Below are positions 1 to 4,758 of a stretch of DNA of 7,109 bases, piece after piece (position 1 is the first letter of the stretch; each line of letters opens with the position of its first letter). Origin of the DNA: Methylobacterium sp. Its GTDB lineage: Bacteria; Pseudomonadota; Alphaproteobacteria; Rhizobiales; Beijerinckiaceae. The notes under the pieces are model-generated. The model searched no databases and was not told the DNA's origin. It was given only the letters and a program-made list of their open reading frames with translations. The stretch is taken from the NCBI GenBank assembly GCA_020252865.1, contig JADCCH010000049.1, positions 1 to 7,109 of the forward strand. Reading direction: 5' to 3'. Position numbers and translations under genes: made by a program.

Positions 1-74
1 CATCCTCTTTCGCTGTCAGCCCCGGAACCGGCTTCAAAGGGAAAAAAGTTGCGCCGGCACCTAGCGGTCTATAG

Positions 75-88
75 GCCGGTATACCGGC
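75..88. promoter_or_regulatory. 14-bp perfect palindrome upstream of MBL hydrolase gene
   Basis: The sequence GCCGGTATACCGGC equals its own reverse complement over all 14 bases and lies 28 bases before the start of the MBL-fold gene. Just upstream are a weak -35-like TTGCGC (49-54) and a -10-like TATAGG (70-75), 15 bases apart, so the palindrome would sit around the transcription start, where a repressor could act. The promoter match is poor and the operator role is inference. The rest of 1-116 shows nothing further that I can support. Confidence 0.35.
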
Positions 89-116
89 GAAGACAAGTTG
101 GTGAAAGGGCTGGCCC

Positions 117-1022
117 ATGGAAGTTCCCTTCAACCTCGCCCCGCCTGAAACAGCCCGGCTGGAAGATGTCGCGCCCGGCATTCGCCGGCTGGTGGCGGGG
201 AATGCCGGGCCGTTCACCTTCACGGGGACCTGCACCTATCTCGTGGGCATGTCGGACCTCGCGATCATCGATCCCGGACCGGAGGATAACGCGCATTTCG
301 CGCGGCTCCTCGCGGCGATCGGCGAAGCGCGCGTGGCCGCGATTCTCGTGACGCATACCCATCGCGACCATTCCCCGCTCGCGCGTCTTCTCGCCGAACG
401 CACCGGCGCGCCCATCCATGGCTGCGCTCCGCATGCGCCGGCCCGCCCCTTGCGCGTCGGCGAGGTGAACCCGCTGGATGCCTCGGCAGATTTCGATCAC
501 CGGCCGGAGGTCGAAAGCGCGGATGGCGCACGCATCCTGGTGGGCGAACACGCTTTCGAGGCGATCCATACCCCAGGCCATACGGCGAACCACGTGAGCT
601 TCGCGCTGTCAGGCACGGGAATCGTCTTCTCCGGCGACCATGTGATGGGCTGGTCCACCTCCATCGTCGCGCCGCCCGATGGCTCGATGGCCGATTACAT
701 GGCCTCGCTGGAAAAGCTTGCAGGGCGCGAGGAGGATGCGCTCTACCTTCCCGGCCATGGCGGCGGCGTGGCAGATCCGCGGCGCTTCAGCCGCGCGATC
801 CTGAGCCACCGGAAGCAGCGCGAATCACAGATCCTGGATCGCCTTTCGGACGGGCCGCGCACGGTGCATAAGCTGGTCGAGGAGAACTATCCCGGCCTGC
901 GCCCGGAACTGAAGGGCGCCGCAGGACTCTCCACCTTCGCGCATCTCGAGGATCTCTTCGCGAGGGGGCTCGTCACGGCCGAGGCGGGGCTGGCCATGGA
1001 CGCCGTGTTCCTTCGGGCGTGA
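117..1022 (+). CDS. MBL-fold metallo-hydrolase, LACTB2-like, with C-terminal winged helix
   Basis: A 301-residue soluble protein of the metallo-beta-lactamase superfamily, probably a cytoplasmic zinc-dependent hydrolase. The metal site is complete: THTHRDH at residues 79-85 (H80, H82, D84, H85), HTPGH at 151-155, FSGDH at 171-175 (D174) and LPGHG at 211-215. After the hydrolase domain comes HRKQRE (231-236), which opens the small winged-helix tail (about 230-295) typical of the LACTB2/BLACT_WH group. Mammalian LACTB2 is an endoribonuclease, but bacterial members are mostly uncharacterised and some may act on thioesters, so the substrate here cannot be stated. The ATG at 117 follows a GAAAGGG-like ribosome site (102-108); the length is normal and no key residue is missing. 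The gene faces the DUF1499 gene tail to tail and has no visible operon partner. The superfamily is sure; the reaction is unknown. Confidence 0.93.
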   Translation: MEVPFNLAPPETARLEDVAPGIRRLVAGNAGPFTFTGTCTYLVGMSDLAIIDPGPEDNAHFARLLAAIGEARVAAILVTHTHRDHSPLARLLAERTGAPIHGCAPHAPARPLRVGEVNPLDASADFDHRPEVESADGARILVGEHAFEAIHTPGHTANHVSFALSGTGIVFSGDHVMGWSTSIVAPPDGSMADYMASLEKLAGREEDALYLPGHGGGVADPRRFSRAILSHRKQRESQILDRLSDGPRTVHKLVEENYPGLRPELKGAAGLSTFAHLEDLFARGLVTAEAGLAMDAVFLRA

Positions 1023-1035
1023 CCGGGCCGGCTTC

Positions 1036-1056
1036 CGATCTGAATGGGTCAGATCG
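1036..1056. terminator. Hairpin between convergent genes, possible weak terminator
   Basis: CGATCTGA (1036-1043) and TCAGATCG (1049-1056) are perfect 8-bp arms around a 5-base loop, 13 bases after the MBL gene stop. No run of T follows on either strand, so it is not a classic intrinsic terminator. It may be a 3'-end stabilising or weak two-way termination structure for the MBL gene and the oncoming DUF1499 gene. Nothing else in 1023-1127 stands out. Confidence 0.4.
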
Positions 1057-1127
1057 ATAACGGCTCTGTCGTCCTGGTTCACCGCGTCTTCCCTGCCCAG
1101 CCGGCGGCCAACGGGCCGGAAAATGCT

Positions 1128-1901
1128 CTAGTCACGAGAGGCGAGGATTTCCTCCGTGAGACGGCGGATGCGCTGGGCATTCGCGCCGTAATCATGCCGG
1201 CCGATGCGGCTCGCGGAGCGGATATCCACGCGCGTGCCGGCCGGGGTGGGGCGGAAGCGGATCGTGATGTCGTCCTGAAAGCGCAGCAGGGTCGTCTCGG
1301 CAATCGCCTCGATGCGGCCCTGCCCTGAGCGGCCACCCGGCGCCGATTGCTCGATGATGCGCCAGCGCAGCTTCTGCACCGCCTCCAGAACCAGCCGGAA
1401 AGCCTGATCCGCCTCCATATCCAGCACCAGCGTTCGGATATCCGGATAGGCGGGGCGCTGGCGCTCGCGTTCGCGCGGGTCACGCACAGGCGGGACATGC
1501 CCCTTCCGGGCGGCAAGCGCCACCGAGGAGCGCGAGAATTCGGGTGGGTCATCGAGGTCGGTCGTGATGTCGTTGAGAACTGGAAGGTGCCTGGCCTCGA
1601 TCGCCAGAAAGGCCGGCCCGCCCAGAACGGCCAAGGCGAGAAAGACGGTCCGAAACAGCCGGAACAGGCCCGTTCGCCCGTTGCGCCACATATCAATGGC
1701 GCCGACCCCGGCAACCGCCAGCGCGAGCATGGCCAGAAAAGCCGCAAAGCCGATAAGCACGAGCGCCCGCCCCGGATCGAGCTGGCCGGATCGCGCAAGC
1801 AGAATGACCAGAAGCCCGACCGGAACTGACAGAAAGGCTAGTCGCTCGGCCCAGATCGTGAAACGCGATTCACGTGCGAAGGGAAGCCGCGATGACATCA
1901 T
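1128..1901 (-). CDS. DUF1499 membrane protein
   Basis: A 257-residue protein with three predicted membrane helices near the N-terminus (about residues 20-36, 45-69 and 83-101), followed by a DUF1499 domain (about 105-253). Family-typical stretches include VLNDITTDLDDPPEF (108-122) after the last helix, and near the C-terminus GTRVDIRSASRIGRHDYGAN (222-241). The C-terminal domain probably lies outside the cytoplasmic membrane, but topology is not proven. The function of DUF1499 is unknown. Two ATG codons stand side by side at 1901 and 1898; a short AGG element is better spaced for the second, so translation may start at 1898. The gene converges on the MBL hydrolase and diverges from the MarR-family gene, with a palindrome in the shared control region. 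Many genomes encode shorter, helix-free DUF1499 proteins; this is the longer membrane-anchored form. Confidence 0.87.
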   Translation of the reverse strand: MMSSRLPFARESRFTIWAERLAFLSVPVGLLVILLARSGQLDPGRALVLIGFAAFLAMLALAVAGVGAIDMWRNGRTGLFRLFRTVFLALAVLGGPAFLAIEARHLPVLNDITTDLDDPPEFSRSSVALAARKGHVPPVRDPRERERQRPAYPDIRTLVLDMEADQAFRLVLEAVQKLRWRIIEQSAPGGRSGQGRIEAIAETTLLRFQDDITIRFRPTPAGTRVDIRSASRIGRHDYGANAQRIRRLTEEILASRD

Positions 1902-1913
1902 CAGCCTGGGAAG

Positions 1914-2056
1914 GGCCGGCCATTGCGCGATTTTCTGCAGAAAATGACTGTGAGACAGGTACGCGAGAAGGCAAGGGACAGCATCGGAGCATCCTGCAAA
2001 TCAGCCGGTTTTCCACGCTTTTCTGGCATGGCCCGACCCGAATGGAAAGGCCGGCC
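1914..2056. repeat. Two GGCCGGCC copies flanking the divergent control region
   Basis: The 8-base palindrome GGCCGGCC occurs at 1914-1921 and 2049-2056. The flanks are similar: both are preceded by an AAG/AAAG stretch and followed by CA and then a GCGA tract. The copies are 135 bases apart, one next to the DUF1499 start and the other about 50 bases before the MarR start. In GC-rich DNA this motif can recur by chance, so a function is uncertain. Confidence 0.3.
1930..1945. promoter_or_regulatory. 16-bp perfect palindrome in divergent control region, candidate operator
   Basis: ATTTTCTGCAGAAAAT is fully self-complementary. It lies 28 bases upstream of the DUF1499 start and about 160 bases upstream of the MarR-family start. 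MarR proteins bind AT-rich palindromes of this size and often control a divergent neighbour plus themselves, so it is a candidate site for the adjacent regulator. No good promoter hexamers could be fixed in 1902-2107. The same stretch also holds two copies of GGCCGGCC. Confidence 0.45.
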
Positions 2057-2093
2057 ACGCGATAGGAACTTGAAAAGACGGAGAAGCCGCGTC

Positions 2094-2098
2094 AAGGA
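2094..2098 (+). promoter_or_regulatory. Ribosome binding site of the MarR-family gene
   Basis: AAGGA ends 9 bases before the ATG at 2108 and supports that start. It is one of the clearer Shine-Dalgarno elements in the window. Confidence 0.6.
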
Positions 2099-2107
2099 TT
2101 TCGCATC

Positions 2108-2557
2108 ATGGATGAACGCAGCGTGACTCCGGCCCGCATCTGGTTCCGCTTCTTGCGGTTGCATCAGCGTGGGCATTCCGCGATGTCTGGGCGCTTGCGC
2201 TCCATTGGACTTTCCGTGGCCCAGTTCGACCTGCTTTCGACATTGACGGAGGATGAGGGCATCACGCAGCGTGACCTCGCCGAGCGGCTCTATGTCACGA
2301 AGGGCAATGTCTCGGGCCTTGTGGATCGGCTGGTCGAGGCTGGACTTGTGGATCGAAAACCGATCCCGGGCGATCGGCGCTCCCACGCCCTGCATCTCAC
2401 TTCCGAGGGCCGTCGCCTCGCGGCGGAAGGCATGGATGTGCAGAAACGCTTCATCCAGGAAACGATTGGCCGTCTGCCTGCCAGCGATCTCGATTTGCTC
2501 GACCAGACTTTCTCGCGCTGGCGCGACACTTTCAAGGATCTCGAAGCCAAGGGCTGA
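2108..2557 (+). CDS. MarR-family transcriptional regulator
   Basis: A 149-residue one-domain DNA-binding protein of normal MarR length, expected to act as a dimer. The winged helix spans about residues 37-105: helix ITQRDLAERL (52-61), recognition helix TKGNVSGLVDRLVEAGL (64-80), and a wing with the family signature GDRRSHALHLTSEG (88-101). The outer helices (about 8-30 and 108-146) form the dimer interface. There is no cysteine in the protein, so OhrR-like cysteine redox sensing is excluded; the ligand is more likely a small molecule, of unknown nature. It diverges from the DUF1499 gene across about 206 bases containing a perfect 16-bp palindrome, which makes that gene and the regulator itself natural candidate targets. 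The next gene downstream has its own promoter. Confidence 0.92.
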   Translation: MDERSVTPARIWFRFLRLHQRGHSAMSGRLRSIGLSVAQFDLLSTLTEDEGITQRDLAERLYVTKGNVSGLVDRLVEAGLVDRKPIPGDRRSHALHLTSEGRRLAAEGMDVQKRFIQETIGRLPASDLDLLDQTFSRWRDTFKDLEAKG

Positions 2558-2585
2558 GTCGTTGCGTCACAAATTTTAACCCGTC

Positions 2586-2614
2586 TTAACGCTTTGCCCC
2601 GGGTTTTCCATAAT
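2586..2614 (+). promoter_or_regulatory. Sigma70-type promoter of the small gene
   Basis: TTAACG (2586-2591, four of six to TTGACA) and CATAAT (2609-2614, five of six to TATAAT) are 17 bases apart. The predicted start of transcription is near 2621, giving a leader of about 77 bases before the ATG at 2698. A TTAAC repeat at 2576-2590 overlaps the -35 box. The leader contains a small hairpin, CCGGG (2660-2664) with CCCGG (2669-2673). Confidence 0.5.
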
Positions 2615-2697
2615 CGCGCCCAACACCAATCACGATGCTCCGCGATCTCTGACAGCAATCCGGGACCACCCGGTCTCCATTGCCAAGAGGAAACAGC

Positions 2698-2907
2698 ATG
2701 CCCCCGGCCTCGCTTTTCGCGGAAAGCCTTCGAAACCGTGAAACGATCCCCCTTACCCGCGAGCGCCTTGCCGTCGCCGGCCACATTGCCACGCATTACC
2801 GCGCGATCCGCCTGCCTGCCCTTGCCGCCGCTGCGAGTCGCGTGGCCGAGCGCCGTCGGGCCCGCGAGCGCGCGAAGCCGATCGCACAGACCGGATGGAG
2901 CGACTGA
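2698..2907 (+). CDS. Small basic protein of unknown function (69 aa)
   Basis: I do not recognise this protein. The ATG at 2698 follows a strong ribosome site (AAGAGGA, 2685-2691) with 7-base spacing; an in-frame upstream start at 2680 has no such site, so 2698 is preferred. The 69-residue product is probably mostly helical from about residue 20, has an alanine-rich stretch (41-46, ALAAAA) and an arginine-rich segment (RVAERRRARERAK, 48-60), and is strongly basic. It has no convincing signal peptide or membrane helix. A plausible promoter in front, the good ribosome site and a strong terminator just behind (2923-2961) mark an independent short transcript. The basic helix could bind nucleic acid or a partner protein, but this is a guess. 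Confidence 0.65.
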   Translation: MPPASLFAESLRNRETIPLTRERLAVAGHIATHYRAIRLPALAAAASRVAERRRARERAKPIAQTGWSD

Positions 2908-2922
2908 CAACCATCGGGCTGG

Positions 2923-2961
2923 AAACGAAAAAGGCGGCTCGCAAGGCCGCCTTGTTCGTTT
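2923..2961. terminator. Two-way intrinsic terminator
   Basis: AAGGCGGC (2931-2938) pairs with GCCGCCTT (2946-2953) around a 7-base loop. The stem continues as AAACGAA (2923-2929) with TTCGTTT (2955-2961) after one A/G mismatch. On the minus strand the GC stem runs straight into TTTTTCGTTT, a good terminator for the L,D-transpeptidase gene, whose stop is at 2979. On the plus strand it is followed by TTGTTCGTTT and ends the small gene. Confidence 0.85.
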
Positions 2962-2978
2962 CTGTCCCAGCCTGCTGC

Positions 2979-3599
2979 TCAGCGCACGATGACTTTCGAG
3001 CCGATTTGAACGCGGGCATAGAGATCGATCACGTCGATATTGTGCATGCGGATGCAGCCCAGGGAGACCGGCTGACCGATCATCTCCGGCTCGTTCGTGC
3101 CGTGAATGCGATACTCCGTGTCACGGCCCCGCTCGTCATGAAGGTAGAGGCCGCGCGCCCCCAGCGGGTTGTTCGGGCCGCCCGGCACCATAGCCGGCAA
3201 GCCGGGAGCCATGCGCCGCGCTTCGGTCCCCGGAGTCCAGGAAGGCCACTCGACCTTGCGACCGACAGTGGCGGTGCCGCGCCACTGATGCGATTCCATG
3301 CCCGGCGAGATCTCGTAGCGCAGGACCGTATTCGTGTCCTCGACGAAATAAAGGAAGCGGGCCTCGTTATCGACAATGATCGTGCCCGGTGTCTTTTCGC
3401 CCGTCGAATTCGGCATGCGGATGCGTGCCCGCATCGGATCAAGTTCTCGAGCAAAGCTCTGCGGCGCGAGCGCCAGCAATTCCACGTCGCGCTTCGAGAG
3501 GCTCGGATCGGGGAAGGAAGCGTAGGTGTTGCACGCGGCGGCCGCAAGCGAAATGCAAGCGGCAACACATGCTTTCATGGCGAGAGGCAATGAGGACAT
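2979..3599 (-). CDS. L,D-transpeptidase (YkuD domain), probable lipoprotein
   Basis: A periplasmic peptidoglycan-modifying enzyme. L,D-transpeptidases form 3-3 cross-links or attach proteins to the wall; in Hyphomicrobiales relatives some link outer-membrane beta-barrels to peptidoglycan. With the ATG at 3599 the product has 206 residues. The YkuD domain fills about 72-205, with the catalytic signature HGTN (166-169) and SLGCIRM (179-185), giving nucleophile C182, R184 and H166. The N-terminus is a secretion signal with MKACVAACISLAAAAC (8-23). The last cysteine sits like a lipobox cysteine, although the -3 residue is Ala rather than the usual Leu, so signal peptidase I cleavage remains possible. 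No start has a clear ribosome site: ATG codons at 3623, 3599 and 3578 are all possible, and 3578 (199 residues) gives the tidiest signal. It ends at a strong terminator and diverges from the deacetylase-like gene. Confidence 0.9.
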   Translation of the reverse strand: MSSLPLAMKACVAACISLAAAACNTYASFPDPSLSKRDVELLALAPQSFARELDPMRARIRMPNSTGEKTPGTIIVDNEARFLYFVEDTNTVLRYEISPGMESHQWRGTATVGRKVEWPSWTPGTEARRMAPGLPAMVPGGPNNPLGARGLYLHDERGRDTEYRIHGTNEPEMIGQPVSLGCIRMHNIDVIDLYARVQIGSKVIVR

Positions 3600-3665
3600 C
3601 GTTTCGGAAGAATGATTGATCATGGTTGCGATTTGGTTAATGACCCGGATTTCTTCCGGCGAGTG

Positions 3666-3688
3666 CGGGAAAGACACACCGTTTCCCG
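3666..3688. repeat. Inverted repeat in the L,D-transpeptidase/deacetylase control region
   Basis: CGGGAAA (3666-3672) and TTTCCCG (3682-3688) are perfect 7-bp arms separated by 9 bases, giving a 16-base centre-to-centre spacing. A shorter repeat, CCGGA/TCCGG (3645-3649/3655-3659), lies next to it. Both are inside the divergent gap of about 216 bases and could be operator half-sites; this is inference. Confidence 0.35.
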
Positions 3689-3707
3689 ATATGCTGCACG
3701 GCAAGAT

Positions 3708-3736
3708 TTTTCAGAACGCGAAGGTTGCGCTACAAC
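3708..3736 (+). promoter_or_regulatory. Candidate promoter of the deacetylase-like gene
   Basis: TTTTCA (3708-3713) and TACAAC (3731-3736) are 17 bases apart, each matching the sigma70 consensus at four of six positions. Transcription would begin near 3743, about 73 bases before the ATG at 3816. A small hairpin, GGCGA/TCGCC (3766-3770/3774-3778), would lie in the leader. Confidence 0.3.
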
Positions 3737-3815
3737 AGCCGGCAATGTCTCGGCGGGGGGCGAAAGGCGACCATCGCCCGTTCCATCCGGCGCAATTGCA
3801 GTGGATCTTTGCTCC

Positions 3816-4745
3816 ATGACAACGCTGTTGATGACTGATTCGGTTTTTCAAGGCCATGCCATCCCGGCTGGACATCCGGAGCGACCGGAACGCCTGCGCG
3901 CGATCGAACGTGTGCTGGACAGCCCCGAATTCGCCCCGCTGCGGCGCGAGGCCGCAGTTACCGCGCCGCTCGATCAGGCGATTCTGGCGCATCCCGATGA
4001 ATATGTTCGCATCATTGCCGCGAGTGCTCCCGCGGAAGGATTTCGTTTCCTTGATGGCGACACCTCGATGTCGCCCGGCACGATGCCGGCCGTGCTGGCC
4101 GCGATGGGCTCGGCCTGCCGCGCAGTCGATGACGTGTTGAAAGGCGTCGTCGCCAATGCCTTCGTCGCGAGCCGCCCGCCGGGCCATCACGCCGAGAAGG
4201 CAACGCCCATGGGCTTCTGCTTTTTCAACACAATCGCCATCGCCGCGCGCCACGCCCAGAGGGCGCATGGCGTGAAGCGCGTCGCGATCCTCGACTGGGA
4301 TGTGCATCACGGCAACGGCACGCAGGATATCTTCTGGGACGAGAAGGACATTCTTTTCATCTCTTCGCATGAGATGCCGCTCTATCCCGGTTCCGGGACC
4401 GAGAACGAGACGGGCAGCCACGGGATGATCCATAATGTGCCGCTGGCCGCCGGCACCGATGGCGCCATGTTCCGCGCGATCTACGAGGCAAAGGTGTTCC
4501 CCCGCCTCGAGGCGCATCAACCGGAGGTCATCCTGATCTCTGCCGGGTTCGATGCGCATCGCCGCGACCCGCTGGCCAATCTCAGGCTCGAAGCCGAGGA
4601 TTTCGGCTGGGCGACGCGGCGCGTCATGGAGATCGCGGATCGCGCATGTGGCGGAAAAATCGTCAGCCTGCTCGAGGGCGGCTACGACCTTGAAGGCCTG
4701 TCGACCTCCGTCGCCGCCCATATGCGGGAACTGATGAAGGCCTGA
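3816..4745 (+). CDS. Histone deacetylase family protein (class II-like, acetylpolyamine amidohydrolase group)
   Basis: A 309-residue cytoplasmic zinc amidohydrolase of the arginase/deacetylase fold that removes acetyl or similar acyl groups from amines; bacterial relatives act on acetylpolyamines or unknown acyl-lysine substrates. The catalytic set is complete: RPPGHHAE (120-127, His pair H124/H125), GFCFFN (133-138), DWDVHHGNG (160-168, zinc ligands D162 and H164), SAGFDAH (242-248, zinc ligand D246) and LEGGYDL (286-292, transition-state Tyr Y290). The N-terminal block AGHPERPERLRAIE (18-31) is typical of the family and fixes the start near 3816. An upstream in-frame ATG at 3612 would add 68 residues unlike the family and is not accepted. 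The ribosome site is weak (GTGGA, 3801-3805). The stop lies only 13 bases from the stop of ribB on the other strand, leaving no room for a terminator between them. Confidence 0.93.
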   Translation: MTTLLMTDSVFQGHAIPAGHPERPERLRAIERVLDSPEFAPLRREAAVTAPLDQAILAHPDEYVRIIAASAPAEGFRFLDGDTSMSPGTMPAVLAAMGSACRAVDDVLKGVVANAFVASRPPGHHAEKATPMGFCFFNTIAIAARHAQRAHGVKRVAILDWDVHHGNGTQDIFWDEKDILFISSHEMPLYPGSGTENETGSHGMIHNVPLAAGTDGAMFRAIYEAKVFPRLEAHQPEVILISAGFDAHRRDPLANLRLEAEDFGWATRRVMEIADRACGGKIVSLLEGGYDLEGLSTSVAAHMRELMKA

Positions 4746-4758
4746 TTGGCCTCGCGCG

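Noticed and set aside
1..3. Start codon of a minus-strand gene leaving the window (CAT at 1-3 with AGAGG beside it)
   Set aside because: The purine stretch directly abuts the ATG with no spacing, and no coding sequence lies inside the window to test it.
1101..1119. CCGGC/GCCGG hairpin as terminator for the DUF1499 gene
   Set aside because: Only 5 perfect base pairs, interrupted inside, and no T-run follows on either strand.
2895..3593. 232-codon open frame antisense to the L,D-transpeptidase
   Set aside because: Runs through the two-way terminator and opposite the YkuD catalytic motif; no recognisable domain.
3600..3704. Longer N-terminus of the L,D-transpeptidase from TTG 3704
   Set aside because: It would place 35 polar residues ahead of a secretion signal, which would then not be at the N-terminus.
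3612..3815. Longer N-terminus of the deacetylase-like protein from ATG 3612
   Set aside because: The extra 68 residues do not resemble the family, the region carries inverted repeats and a promoter candidate, and the family N-terminus fits the start at 3816.
3711..4721. 336-codon open frame antisense to the deacetylase-like gene
   Set aside because: A shadow of GC-rich codon use opposite a gene with complete catalytic motifs; no domain or ribosome site seen.
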